A stretch of DNA of 64,000 nt from Massilia sp. 9096 (GTDB lineage: Bacteria; Pseudomonadota; Gammaproteobacteria; Burkholderiales; Burkholderiaceae_D), in contig NZ_JQNN01000001.1 in the NCBI RefSeq assembly GCF_000745265.1, forward strand, positions 1,612,001 to 1,676,000, read 5' to 3'. Numbering within the stretch: position 1 is the stretch's first letter; every line of letters starts with the position of its first letter. Made by a program: the position numbers and the translations under genes. Below the pieces are notes generated by a model. It was not told the DNA's origin, did no database searches, and was given only the letters and a program-made list of their open reading frames with translations. This document shows positions 6,384 through 17,138 of the stretch, one piece after another.

Positions 6384-9300
6384 TCAGACGGCCGAAAGCG
6401 GCGCCGCCAGCACGTTCATCAGCGAGGCCAGGTTGTAGGGCTTGCGCAGCACCACCGCATCCGGCCAGTTGTTGACTTCCCCTTTGCCGGTCGCGAACAC
6501 GATGCGGATGCCCGGCGCCAGCGTGCGCGCCTGGGCGGCCAGCAGGTCGCCGGACATGCCGGGCAGCTGGACATCGGTGATCAGGATGTCGGACGCCTTC
6601 GAGATCAGCTCGAGCGCGCTTTCGGCGTCTTGCGCTTCCTGCACCTGGTGCCCGAGGTGGCGCAGCAGCGCAGCGGTGCTGTCGCGGATCTCGTCCTCGT
6701 CCTCGACCAGCACGATGCGCAAGCCGCCCGATGCGGGCGCGTCGTGACGCGGCGCAGCCGGCCCGTTCGCACCGAGCGCGCCGCCCGAGGCCGCACTGGC
6801 CGCCAGCGCGGCGCGGTTGCGTCCGTTGGCGATCACCTGGCGGATGCGCCGCGCCAGGCTCTCGCGCGTGTACGGCTTGCCCAGCAATTCCACGCCCGGG
6901 TCGAGCCGGCCGCCGTGCACGATCGCGTTTTCGGTGTAGCCCGAGGTGAACAACACGGCCAGGTTGGGCAGGCGCTCGCGCGCCATGCGCGCCAGGTCGG
7001 GGCTCCTGAGCGTGCCCGGCATGACCACATCCGTGAACAGCACGTCGATCGGCACGCCCGATTCGACCACGGCCAGCGCGCTGGCGGCGTCGGCGGCCTT
7101 GAGCACGCGGTAGCCCAGGTCGGTCAGCATCTCGACCACGGTGATGCGCACCGCTTCGTCGTCCTCGGCCACCAGGATGGTCTCGCTGCCGCCGACCGCC
7201 GCCTGCTGCTCGACCGGCCCCAGCACCTCCTCGAGCGCCGTGGTGCGCGGCAGGTAGAGCTTGACCGTGGTGCCCTGGCCCGGCTCGCTGTAGATCTTGA
7301 CGTGGCCGCCCGACTGCTTGACGAAACCGTACACCATCGACAGGCCCAGGCCGGTGCCCTTGCCTTCCTCCTTGGTCGAGAAGAACGGCTCGAAGGCCTG
7401 GCGCAGCACTTCGGGCGCCATGCCGGCGCCGGTGTCGGTCACGGCCAGCATCACGTACTGGCCCGCGGCGACGTCGGCGTGGCTGCGGCAGTACATGTCG
7501 TCCAGCACCGCGTTGTTGGCTTCGATCGTCAGGCGGCCGGCGCGGTCCTCGTTCGCGCCCATCGCGTCGCGCGCGTTGATGGCCAGGTTCAGCACCGCGT
7601 TCTCCAGCTGGGCGACGTCGATCGCGGTGTTCCACAGCCCGCCGGAAATCACCAGCTCGATCTCGATCTCTTCGCCCAGGGCGCGCCGCAGCATGTCTTC
7701 CATGTGCTGGACAACGCGGCTGATCTTGACCACCTTCGGCTCGAGCGGCTGGCGGCGGCCGAAGGCGAGCAGGTAGCTGGCCAGCTTGGCGCCCTTTTCG
7801 ACCGCCGAGCGCGCGTTGGCGATCCAGCGCGGCGTCTCGGCGCCGGCGTCGTTCATCTCCATCAGCTGCAGGTTGCCGGAGATGACCTGCAGCAGGTTGT
7901 TGAAGTCGTGCGCCACGCCGCCGGTCAGCTTGCCGATGGTCTCCATCTTCTGCGACTGTTGCAGCGCCAGTTCGGTGCGGCGGATCTGCTCGGCCTGTTC
8001 GCGGTCGGCGGTGATGTCGCGCCCGATCGCGTAGATGCAGTCGGCGTCCGGCGCGGCCGACCACGACAGCAGGCACCAGCTGCCGTCCTTGCGGCGGTAG
8101 CGGTTCTCGAACTTGTAGACGTAATGGCCTTCGCCCAGCGAGGCCATGTTGGCCAGTGTGGCGGCCTGGTCGTCGGGGTGCACCAGCTGCAGGAAGTTCT
8201 TGCCGACGATGTCGTGCTCGGACCAGCCCAGCAGCGCGCCGAAGGCCGGGCTGACCGCTTCCACCGTGCCGTCGAAGCCGCCGACCAGCATGATGTCCTT
8301 GGACAGGCGCCACATGCGGTCGCGCTCGGCCGTGCGCTTGGCGACCTGGTGCTCCAGGCCGGCGTTCAAGGCTTCCAGGCGGCGCGTCGTGGTCTTCTGG
8401 TCTTCGATGTCGGTGTTGGTGCCGACCCAGCGCGCCGGCTCGCCATCGTCGCCGCGCAGCGCCAGCGCGCGCGCGATGTGCCAGCGGTAGGCGCCGTCGG
8501 CCGCGCGCAGGCGGAACTCGGCGTCGAAGGCATTGCCGGACGCGACCGCAATGGCCCAGCGCGTGGTGGTCGCGGCCAGGTCGTCCGGGTGCAGCGCCGC
8601 GGTCCAGGCGGTACCGGCCAGGCGCGCGTGATCCAGGCCGGTGTAGGCGTAGACGTGCTCGTTGAACCAGTCGAGCTTGCCGTCCGGGGCGGCGGTCCAG
8701 ACCTGGTGCGGCATCGCCTGGGCGAAGGTGCGGAACTTCGCTTCGCTCTCGCGCAGGCCGGCCTCCGCATGCACGCGCCCGGTGACGTCGCTGCCCTGCA
8801 TGAAGATGCCGAGCACGCCGCCGTCGGCGCCACGCAGCGGCTGGCAGACCACGTCGAGATAGTGCAGCTGGCGCATGCCGTCCGGCTGCGCCAGCCAGAC
8901 CGGGCGCGCGCTGGCTGCATACGCCTTGCCGGTCAGGTAGACCTCGTCGAGGATCGCGACCAGGCCCTGCGGCACGGTCTCGGGCATCGCCTCGCGCACC
9001 GGCAGGCCGATCAGCGCGCGCCCGGCGGCCAGCCGGACCCAGGCCGGATTGGCCGTCTGGAACAGGTGGTCCGGGCCGGACAGCATCGCCATGAAGCCGG
9101 GCGCCTGTTCGAACATCGCCTGCATGCGGCCATATTCGCCATTCAGGCGCTGCTCGGCGCGCACCTTGGCGCTGGTCTCGATCACGATCGAGATCACGCC
9201 GACCACCGCGCCGTCGGCGTCGACGATCGGCGAGTAGTCGAGGTTCATCCACACCTGTTCGGGCTTGCCGCTGCGATGCAGGGTCAATTCGTGGTCGCGG

Positions 9301-9638
9301 TAGGACAAGGTCCCGCCGGCCAGGCCGACGTTCATCACGTTGGCGTTGAACGCGGCGATCTCGGGCCAGCCTTCGCACACGCGCGAGCCCAGCAGCGCCG
9401 GATGGCGCGCGCCGGCGAAGCGGGAATACGCGTCGTTGTAGATCATGACGCCGTGCGCGCCCCACAGCGTGACGATCGGCACCGGCGAACGCAGGATCAG
9501 CTCGACCGTCGTGCGCAGCACCGCCGGCCAGGCCGCGATCGGCCCGAGCGCCGTGGCCGACCAGTCATGGCGATCGATGATCCCGCCGAGTAACCCGCCG
9601 CCCGTACCGAACGTCCTGACCGCCGCTTGCATCGTCAT
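6384..9638 (-). CDS. PAS-rich hybrid sensor histidine kinase with two receiver domains
   Basis: A 1084-residue soluble-looking kinase. It carries about four PAS domains (roughly residues 40-165, 175-300, 310-430 and 445-560), then a dimerisation/phosphoacceptor domain with His577 in GGVAHDFNNLLQ. The ATPase domain has NLAINARDAM, DTGAGM and GTGLGLS. Two receivers follow: Asp870 in LFTDVVMPG and Asp1022 in LITDVQLPG. I see no transmembrane segment, so the PAS domains should sense an intracellular signal. There is no output response regulator next to it, so the partner is elsewhere. It is monocistronic, transcribed away from the bkd operon. ATG at 9638 is the first in frame; ATG 9632 is also possible. 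Confidence 0.9.
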   Translation of the reverse strand: MTMQAAVRTFGTGGGLLGGIIDRHDWSATALGPIAAWPAVLRTTVELILRSPVPIVTLWGAHGVMIYNDAYSRFAGARHPALLGSRVCEGWPEIAAFNANVMNVGLAGGTLSYRDHELTLHRSGKPEQVWMNLDYSPIVDADGAVVGVISIVIETSAKVRAEQRLNGEYGRMQAMFEQAPGFMAMLSGPDHLFQTANPAWVRLAAGRALIGLPVREAMPETVPQGLVAILDEVYLTGKAYAASARPVWLAQPDGMRQLHYLDVVCQPLRGADGGVLGIFMQGSDVTGRVHAEAGLRESEAKFRTFAQAMPHQVWTAAPDGKLDWFNEHVYAYTGLDHARLAGTAWTAALHPDDLAATTTRWAIAVASGNAFDAEFRLRAADGAYRWHIARALALRGDDGEPARWVGTNTDIEDQKTTTRRLEALNAGLEHQVAKRTAERDRMWRLSKDIMLVGGFDGTVEAVSPAFGALLGWSEHDIVGKNFLQLVHPDDQAATLANMASLGEGHYVYKFENRYRRKDGSWCLLSWSAAPDADCIYAIGRDITADREQAEQIRRTELALQQSQKMETIGKLTGGVAHDFNNLLQVISGNLQLMEMNDAGAETPRWIANARSAVEKGAKLASYLLAFGRRQPLEPKVVKISRVVQHMEDMLRRALGEEIEIELVISGGLWNTAIDVAQLENAVLNLAINARDAMGANEDRAGRLTIEANNAVLDDMYCRSHADVAAGQYVMLAVTDTGAGMAPEVLRQAFEPFFSTKEEGKGTGLGLSMVYGFVKQSGGHVKIYSEPGQGTTVKLYLPRTTALEEVLGPVEQQAAVGGSETILVAEDDEAVRITVVEMLTDLGYRVLKAADAASALAVVESGVPIDVLFTDVVMPGTLRSPDLARMARERLPNLAVLFTSGYTENAIVHGGRLDPGVELLGKPYTRESLARRIRQVIANGRNRAALAASAASGGALGANGPAAPRHDAPASGGLRIVLVEDEDEIRDSTAALLRHLGHQVQEAQDAESALELISKASDILITDVQLPGMSGDLLAAQARTLAPGIRIVFATGKGEVNNWPDAVVLRKPYNLASLMNVLAAPLSAV

Positions 9639-11281
<1,643 letters not shown>

Positions 11282-11285
11282 AGTG

Positions 11286-12365
11286 ATGCGAGACATAGAC
11301 AAGGCAGCCGCAGTCCAGGAGACGCCGGCTGAACAAGAAACGGCAGCCAAAAGCAGCCCGATGACCATGATCCAGGCGCTGCGTTCGGCCATGGACGTGA
11401 TGATGGACCGCGACGACAATGTCGTGGTGTATGGCCAGGACGTCGGCTATTTCGGCGGCGTGTTCCGCGTCACCGACGGCCTGCAGGCCAAGTACGGCAA
11501 GCAGCGCGCGTTCGACGCGCCGATCTCCGAAGGCGGCATCGTCGGCACCGCGGTCGGCATGGCCGCCTACGGGCTGCGTCCGGTGGTCGAGATCCAGTTC
11601 GCCGATTATTTCTACCCGGCGACCGACCAGATCGTCTCGGAAGCGGCGCGCCTGCGCTACCGCTCGGCCGGCGACTTCACCGCGCCGCTGACGATCCGCA
11701 TGCCTTGCGGCGGCGGCATCTACGGCGGCCAGACCCACAGCCAGAGTCCGGAAGCCTTCTTCACCCACGTGTGCGGCGTGCGCACCGTGATGCCGTCCAA
11801 CCCCTACGACGCCAAGGGCTTGCTGATCGCCTCGATCGAGAACGACGACCCGGTCGTGTTCCTGGAACCGAAGCGCCTGTACAACGGCCCGTTCGACGGC
11901 CACCACGACCGCCCGGTCGTGGCCTGGTCCAAGCACGAACTCGGCAACGTGCCCGAGGGTTACTACACCGTCCCGCTGGACAAGGCCGCCGTGTTCCGCC
12001 CGGGCTCGGACCTGACCGTGCTCGCCTACGGCACCATGGTCTGGGTGTCGCAGGCGGCGGCCGAGGAAACCGGTATCGACGCCGAGATCATCGACCTGCG
12101 CACGCTCTGGCCGCTCGACCTCGACACCATCGTCGAATCGGTCAAGAAGACCGGCCGCTGCGTGGTCGTGCACGAGGCGACGCGCACCAGCGGCTTCGGC
12201 GCCGAACTGGCGGCGCTGGTGCAGGAACACTGCTTCTATCACCTCGAAGCCCCGATCGAACGTGTCACCGGCTGGGACACGCCCTACCCGCATGCGCAGG
12301 AATGGGCGTACTTCCCCGGACCGGACCGCGTCGGCGCGGCATTCAAACGAGCGATGGAGGCATAA
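11286..12365 (+). CDS. bkdA2: branched-chain 2-oxoacid dehydrogenase E1 component, beta subunit
   Basis: A 359-residue beta subunit completing the E1 heterotetramer. After a polar N-terminal stretch of about 25 residues the fold begins at MTMIQALRSAMDVMMDRD; VVVYGQDVGYFGGVFRVTDGL and FDAPISEGGIVGTAVGMAAYGLRP are conserved transketolase-pyrimidine-domain sequences, and the C-terminal transketolase domain includes IDLRTLWPLDLDTI and the VVVHEATRTSGFGAEL stretch. Two start codons lie in tandem (GTG 11283, ATG 11286); I use the ATG. It ends 3 bp before the E2 start, so the genes are tightly coupled. Confidence 0.93.
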   Translation: MRDIDKAAAVQETPAEQETAAKSSPMTMIQALRSAMDVMMDRDDNVVVYGQDVGYFGGVFRVTDGLQAKYGKQRAFDAPISEGGIVGTAVGMAAYGLRPVVEIQFADYFYPATDQIVSEAARLRYRSAGDFTAPLTIRMPCGGGIYGGQTHSQSPEAFFTHVCGVRTVMPSNPYDAKGLLIASIENDDPVVFLEPKRLYNGPFDGHHDRPVVAWSKHELGNVPEGYYTVPLDKAAVFRPGSDLTVLAYGTMVWVSQAAAEETGIDAEIIDLRTLWPLDLDTIVESVKKTGRCVVVHEATRTSGFGAELAALVQEHCFYHLEAPIERVTGWDTPYPHAQEWAYFPGPDRVGAAFKRAMEA

Positions 12366-12368
12366 ACG

Positions 12369-13781
12369 ATGGGAATTCACGTCATCAAGATGCCGGACCT
12401 GGGCGAAGGCATCGCGGAAGTCGAAGTGGTCGCCTGGCGCGTCAAGCCGGGCGATGCGATCAAGGAAGACCAGGTGCTGGCCGACGTCATGACCGACAAG
12501 GCCACCGTCGAGATTCCGTCGCCGGTGCACGGCACCGTGCTGGCGCTGGGCGGCGACGTCGGGCAGTCGCTGGCCGTGGGCGCCGAGCTGATCCGCCTGG
12601 AAGTGGAAGGCGCCGGCAATGCCGCGGGCGCCAGCGTGGCCGCTCCGGCGGGCGCCAAGGCCGAAGCGAAGGGGGAAATCCGGGTCAGCACGGCCGACTA
12701 CGAGCCGGCCGACCTCCCGCACGGGCCGGTCGAAGCGCCGCGCCACATCGTCGCGCCTGAGCGTGCGGCGCAGGCGGGACCTGCATCCCCGCCAGCACCG
12801 GCACCGGCGCGCGAACCAGCCAGGCCGCCCGCGCGCCCCTACGTGCAAGGCGGCGCGGCTGCGGCAGGTTCGCCCGCACGCGCCCTCGCGCGCGCGCAGG
12901 GCGAGGCCCCGCTGGCCGCCCCGGCCGTGCGCAAGCGCGCCTGGGACATGGGCATCGAGCTGCAATTCGTGGCCGCCAGCGGCCCGGCCGGCCGCGTCAC
13001 GCATGCCGACCTCGACGCGTTTGTCGCCGGGCAGCGCCACGGCCACGCGGCCGCCGGCGCCGACGAGCGCTACGCCGCGCTGGAAGGCGAACAGGCCGTG
13101 CCCCTGATCGGCCTACGCCGCAAGATCGCCGAGAAGATGCAGATGGCCAAGCGCCAGATTCCGCACTTCACCTACGTCGAGGAAGTCGACGTCACCGAAC
13201 TGGAAGCGCTGCGCACGCAACTGAACGCGCGCTACGGCGACGAACGCCCGCGCCTGACCCTGCTGCCGCTGCTGATGCGGGCGCTGGTGCTGGCCGTGCG
13301 CAAGTTCCCCGAGGTGAACGCGCGCTACGACGACCAGGCCAACATCGTGACGCGCTACAACCCGGTCCACATCGGCATCGCGACCCAGACCGACGCCGGC
13401 CTGATGGTGCCGGTGGTGCGCAACGCCGAGGCGCGCGATCCCTGGGCCAGCGCCCAGGAAATCGTGCGCCTGGCCGACGCCGCCCGCACCGGCAAGGCCG
13501 TGCGCGACGAGCTGTCCGGCTCGACGATCACGATCACCAGCCTGGGGCCGTTGGGCGGCATCGTCACCACGCCGGTGATTAACCATCCGGAAGTGGCGAT
13601 CGTCGGCGTGAACCGCATCCTAGAGCGTCCGGTCGTCAAGAACGGCGGCCTGGTGCCGCGCAAGCTGATGAACCTGTCGTCCTCGTTCGACCACCGCGTG
13701 ATCGACGGCATGGTCGCGGCCGAGTTCATCCAGACCATCCGCGGCTACCTGGAAACCCCGGCCACGCTGTTCATCGAATAA
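12369..13781 (+). CDS. bkdB: branched-chain 2-oxoacid dehydrogenase E2 (dihydrolipoamide acyltransferase)
   Basis: A 470-residue core protein of the BCKDH complex. Domain order: one lipoyl domain (residues 1-80) with the lipoylated Lys44 in [13 protein letters not shown]; an Ala/Pro-rich linker; a peripheral-subunit-binding domain near residues 180-220 ([29 protein letters not shown]); a second linker; and the acyltransferase domain from about 245, ending with the catalytic [11 protein letters not shown]. It transfers the acyl group from E1 to CoA. The single lipoyl domain is usual for BkdB. Confidence 0.94.
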   Translation: MGIHVIKMPDLGEGIAEVEVVAWRVKPGDAIKEDQVLADVMTDKATVEIPSPVHGTVLALGGDVGQSLAVGAELIRLEVEGAGNAAGASVAAPAGAKAEAKGEIRVSTADYEPADLPHGPVEAPRHIVAPERAAQAGPASPPAPAPAREPARPPARPYVQGGAAAAGSPARALARAQGEAPLAAPAVRKRAWDMGIELQFVAASGPAGRVTHADLDAFVAGQRHGHAAAGADERYAALEGEQAVPLIGLRRKIAEKMQMAKRQIPHFTYVEEVDVTELEALRTQLNARYGDERPRLTLLPLLMRALVLAVRKFPEVNARYDDQANIVTRYNPVHIGIATQTDAGLMVPVVRNAEARDPWASAQEIVRLADAARTGKAVRDELSGSTITITSLGPLGGIVTTPVINHPEVAIVGVNRILERPVVKNGGLVPRKLMNLSSSFDHRVIDGMVAAEFIQTIRGYLETPATLFIE

Positions 13782-13791
13782 GGGTGTTGGA

Positions 13792-15198
13792 ATGACTGTG
13801 CAAAACGAGACAACGACCCTGCTGGTGATCGGCGGCGGGCCGGGCGGCTACGTCGCCGCGATCCGCGCCGGCCAGCTAGGCATCCCGACCATCCTGGTCG
13901 ATGCCGGCCAGCTGGGCGGCACTTGCCTGAACATCGGCTGTATCCCGTCCAAGGCGCTGATCCATGCGGCCGAGGAATTCCACAAAGCCGGCGCCCACGC
14001 GGACGGCAGCTCGCCGCTGGGCATCCGCGCCGGCAAGCCGGAAATCGACCTGGCTAAGACCGTCGGCTGGAAGGATGGCGTGGTCAAGCGCCTGACCGGC
14101 GGCGTCGGCGCGCTGCTCAAGAAAAACGGCGTCAAGTCCGTCAACGGCTGGGCGCGCATCCTGGATGGCAAGACCGTGGAAGTCAGCGGCGCCGACGGCG
14201 ATACGACCCGCATCCGCTGCGAACACCTGCTGCTGGCGAGCGGCTCGGAAGCGGTCGAGCTGCCTTTCTTGCCGTTCGGCGGCGAGGTGGTGTCGAGCAC
14301 CGAGGCGCTGTCGCCCGCCACCCTGCCCGAGCACCTGGTGGTGGTCGGCGCGGGCTACATCGGCCTGGAGCTGGGCACCGCCTACCGCAAGCTGGGTGCG
14401 CGCGTCACCGTGGTCGAAATGGCGGGCCGCGTGCTGCCGGCCTACGACGACGAGCTGGCGCGCCCGGTCGCGGCCAGCCTCAAGCGCCTTGGCATCGACG
14501 TGCACCTCGAATCGAGCGTGCTCGGCATGAGAGAAGACGGCAAGTCGGTGCGCGTCAAGAATGGCGGCGGCGAAGAGCTCGCCATCGCCGCGGACCGGGT
14601 GCTGGTCGCGGTCGGACGGCGTCCGCGCACGTCCGGCTTCGGCCTGGACAGCCTGCTGCTCGACATGAACGGGCGCGCCGTCCGCATCGACAACCAGTGC
14701 CGCACCTCGATGCGCAACGTGTGGGCCATCGGCGACCTGACCGGCGAGCCGATGCTGGCCCACCGTGCGATGGCGCAGGGTGAGATGGTGGCCGAGATCA
14801 TCGCCGGCAAACGGCGCCACTTCACGCCGGCGGCGATTCCCGCCGTGTGCTTCACCGATCCGGAAGTCGTGGTGGTGGGGCTGACGCCGGCGGAAGCGGC
14901 GCGCCAGGGCCTGGACTGCATCAGCGCCAGCTTCCCGTTCGCCGCCAACGGCCGGGCGATGACGATCGAGGGCACGGATGGCTTCGTGCGCGTGGTCGCG
15001 CGCAAGGACAACCACCTGATCGTCGGCTGGCAGGCGGTCGGGGCGGCGGTATCGGAACTGTCCACCGCGTTCGTGCAATCGATCGAGATGGGGGCACAGC
15101 TGGAGGACGTGGGCGGCACCATCCATGCCCACCCGACCCTGGGCGAGGCGGTGCAGGAAGCGGCGCTGCGCGCAATGGGGCACGCGCTGCATATCTGA
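13792..15198 (+). CDS. lpdA: dihydrolipoyl dehydrogenase (E3)
   Basis: A 468-residue FAD disulfide oxidoreductase that reoxidises the lipoyl group of E2 with NAD+. The N-terminal FAD motif is [17 protein letters not shown], the redox-active pair is in [15 protein letters not shown], the NAD motif is [12 protein letters not shown] and the second FAD motif is [16 protein letters not shown]. The C-terminal dimerisation domain ends in the active-site [13 protein letters not shown] (His-Glu). AAGG lies 8 bp before the ATG. It is the last gene of the bkd operon. A GC-rich hairpin at 15257-15273 follows but has no T-run. Confidence 0.94.
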   Translation: MTVQNETTTLLVIGGGPGGYVAAIRAGQLGIPTILVDAGQLGGTCLNIGCIPSKALIHAAEEFHKAGAHADGSSPLGIRAGKPEIDLAKTVGWKDGVVKRLTGGVGALLKKNGVKSVNGWARILDGKTVEVSGADGDTTRIRCEHLLLASGSEAVELPFLPFGGEVVSSTEALSPATLPEHLVVVGAGYIGLELGTAYRKLGARVTVVEMAGRVLPAYDDELARPVAASLKRLGIDVHLESSVLGMREDGKSVRVKNGGGEELAIAADRVLVAVGRRPRTSGFGLDSLLLDMNGRAVRIDNQCRTSMRNVWAIGDLTGEPMLAHRAMAQGEMVAEIIAGKRRHFTPAAIPAVCFTDPEVVVVGLTPAEAARQGLDCISASFPFAANGRAMTIEGTDGFVRVVARKDNHLIVGWQAVGAAVSELSTAFVQSIEMGAQLEDVGGTIHAHPTLGEAVQEAALRAMGHALHI

Positions 15199-15331
15199 GC
15201 GCGTCGATCCATGCGCGTGAATCCATGCGTGTGAATCGGGCCGCGCCGGTATTAAGGCCGCGTCCGACGCGGCATCGGCCGGCGCCGCTATAGCGGTAGC
15301 TGTAGCTCGAGCTGCCGCAGCGATGTCATCG

Positions 15332-15778
15332 TCAACGCTTCGCGCCGCCGTCGTCCTGGCCGCGTTGCAGGTGGCCCATCTCCTCGCCCGGCATCACGCC
15401 CTGGCGCGGGGTCTGGCCGGCGCCGGACTGAGCCGATTGGGCGTTGGCAGCCTCGGCCGACTGCGCGTTGCCTTCGGTAGCGACCGCGCTGTGGCCCCAG
15501 TCGTTGTGCTGGCTGCCCGCCACGCCGCCGATATTGCCGCCTGCCACGCCCGGCTGGGCCGATTGCTGCTGGCTCTGCTGGCCGGACTGCAGCTCCGGCT
15601 GCAGGTCCGACTGCGCGCTCGCGCCGCCGACGGCGCTGCTGCGGCCCCAGTCGTTGTGCTGGCTGCCGGGATTGCCGCCGATATTGCCGGCATAGTTGTC
15701 CGTCCCCGCCGCACCCGGATCTTCCTGGTTGACGTGGTTGAGTGTCTGCTTCTGCTTGCCGTCGTTCTGATCTGCCAT
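15332..15778 (-). CDS. low-complexity hydrophilic protein with duplicated GSQHNDWG motif
   Basis: A 148-residue protein with no signal peptide or hydrophobic segment; very rich in Gln, Ala, Gly, Asn and Ser. The motif GNIGG followed by GSQHNDWG occurs twice, exactly 50 residues apart, and the DNA repeats as well. A clear AGGAGGTC stands before the ATG, which supports real translation. The next gene upstream on the same strand encodes a similar-style protein with its own AGGAGA. Function is unknown; the composition is like that of disordered stress or desiccation-associated proteins, but that is only an impression. Confidence 0.7.
   Translation of the reverse strand: MADQNDGKQKQTLNHVNQEDPGAAGTDNYAGNIGGNPGSQHNDWGRSSAVGGASAQSDLQPELQSGQQSQQQSAQPGVAGGNIGGVAGSQHNDWGHSAVATEGNAQSAEAANAQSAQSGAGQTPRQGVMPGEEMGHLQRGQDDGGAKR
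15492..15690. repeat. two 49-bp direct repeats inside the GSQHNDWG gene
   Basis: The segments at 15492-15540 and 15642-15690 are nearly identical, differing at only a few positions, and their starts are exactly 150 bp apart, so the reading frame is kept. They encode the duplicated GNIGG...GSQHNDWG motif. Confidence 0.85.
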
Positions 15779-15883
15779 GCTGACCTCCTGAATTCAAACG
15801 CCGTGCCGGCGCGCGCGTACACCCGTGCGTACGCGCCCACCGAGCGCGGCCCGGCGCCGTCAACGGGCGCTGGACACGAATGA

Positions 15884-16288
15884 TTATTTCTGCATGCGCT
15901 GGCCGCCGGACTCCGGCGCGCTCGCGCCGCCGTCGCCGGCGCTGGAACCCATCGCATCCTGGCTGCCGCCCGGCTGGGTTTCGCCTTCCGACTGGCGGTT
16001 GCCTGCATTACCGGTGGCCAGGCTGCCGATTCCGCCCAGACCGGTCTGCAGTTCGCCGGCTTCCTCGCTCGGGGCGAAACCCTCCTGGCCGACCTCGTCG
16101 CCCGGCGCAGGGCTCAACAGGTCGTCGGTGCGGGTCGCGCGCTGCACGTTGCCGCCATCGCTGGCGCCCATGCTGCCGACGTCGCCGGTACTGCCCGTGC
16201 CGTAGGTGCCGGCGCTGGTGCTGCCGTCCTTGGTCACCTGGTCGTAGTTGCGGCCTTTCGCATCCTTGCCTTCGCTTTGCATCGACAT
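15884..16288 (-). CDS. low-complexity Gly/Ser-rich hydrophilic protein
   Basis: A 134-residue soluble protein starting MSMQSEGKDAKGRNYDQVTK, rich in Gly, Ser, Asp and Glu, with no hydrophobic segment. GAGGAGA is placed well before the ATG. It sits 105 bp upstream of the similar 148-residue gene on the same strand, and both end in polar tails (GGAKR, GGQRMQK). I do not recognise a family. Paralogy with its neighbour is possible in style but no clear alignment is visible. It is divergent from the KefF-like gene with about 210 bp between. Confidence 0.65.
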   Translation of the reverse strand: MSMQSEGKDAKGRNYDQVTKDGSTSAGTYGTGSTGDVGSMGASDGGNVQRATRTDDLLSPAPGDEVGQEGFAPSEEAGELQTGLGGIGSLATGNAGNRQSEGETQPGGSQDAMGSSAGDGGASAPESGGQRMQK

Positions 16289-16496
16289 GCTGGTCTCCTC
16301 GATTTTGCAATGATTCTCATCATAGCAACGGGGCTGCGCGCGGCAATCGGCGCGTGCCCGTCAGTCTTGTAGGACATATCGGGCGCGGCATTGCCAAGCC
16401 AACACAAAAAGCGGACCGTGCCGGCCGTGCCGTCGGGGCGCGCGCCGATGTGCTATAACGACATTGCGAGATAGTCAACATAAGAACCGCCAACCG

Positions 16497-17138
16497 ATGC
16501 CAACCGACGACACCCCGCACGTGATCGTGCTCTACGCCCATCCCGCGCCGCAGCGCTCCCCCCTGATGCGCGCCCTGGCCAGCGCCGCCGCCGAGCTGCC
16601 CGGGGTGCTGGTGCGCGACCTGTACGAGCTCTACCCCGACTTCGACGTCGACGGCCCGGCCGAACGCGCACTGCTCGAGGGGGCACGCCTGGCCGTGTTC
16701 CTGCATCCGATCCGCTGGTACGGCATGCCCTCGCTGATGAAGGAATGGATGGAGGTGGTGCTGCTGCCCGGCTGGGCCTACGGACGACACGGCGAGCACG
16801 GCGGCAACGGCGACGGCCCCGGTCCGGACGCCGGCGGGGAGCCGGACAGCGCGCCTGCCGCGGCCCTGCAGGGCAAGGGCTACTGGCTGGTCACGACCAC
16901 CGGCAGCGGCCCGCAGGCCTACCGCCCGGGCGGCCTGCACGGACGCGCCTTCGCCGACTTCCTGCCGCCGTTCGAACAGGCCGCCGCGCTGTGCGGCATG
17001 GACTGGATCGAGCCGCTCGTGATCCACGGCGCGGCCGGCGTCGATCAGGCGGCGATCGACACCCACGTGGCCGAATTGCGGCGCCGCCTGCTGGCCCATG
17101 CCGCCGCACCTGTCGAGGGAAACGCGCATGGAAGATAA
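16497..17138 (+). CDS. KefF-like NAD(P)H-dependent flavodoxin-fold oxidoreductase
   Basis: A 213-residue flavodoxin-fold protein of the NQO1/KefF group, which binds FMN and serves as the cytoplasmic activating subunit of glutathione-gated potassium efflux systems. Visible are VIVLYAHPAPQRS at the FMN phosphate site, LVRDLYELYPDFDVD, FLHPIRWYGMPSLMKEWMEVVLLPGWAYG and the late VTTTGSGPQAYRP. A Gly/Asp-rich insert of about 25 residues follows GWAYG. Its end overlaps the Kef antiporter gene by 11 bp. TGCTATAAC at 16451-16459 looks like an extended -10. I use the ATG at 16497; the upstream TTG at 16464 lacks a ribosome site. Confidence 0.85.
   Translation: MPTDDTPHVIVLYAHPAPQRSPLMRALASAAAELPGVLVRDLYELYPDFDVDGPAERALLEGARLAVFLHPIRWYGMPSLMKEWMEVVLLPGWAYGRHGEHGGNGDGPGPDAGGEPDSAPAAALQGKGYWLVTTTGSGPQAYRPGGLHGRAFADFLPPFEQAAALCGMDWIEPLVIHGAAGVDQAAIDTHVAELRRRLLAHAAAPVEGNAHGR

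Noticed and set aside
6283..9593. Very long open frames antisense or out of frame to the hybrid kinase gene (about 1000 codons each)
   Set aside because: High-GC coding DNA keeps other frames open; these translations are Arg/Ala/His-rich without any domain, while the kinase frame has every expected motif.
15257..15296. GC-rich hairpin (15257-15273) and CCGCTATAGCGG palindrome after lpdA as a terminator
   Set aside because: No T-run follows either structure; kept only as a remark in the lpdA entry.
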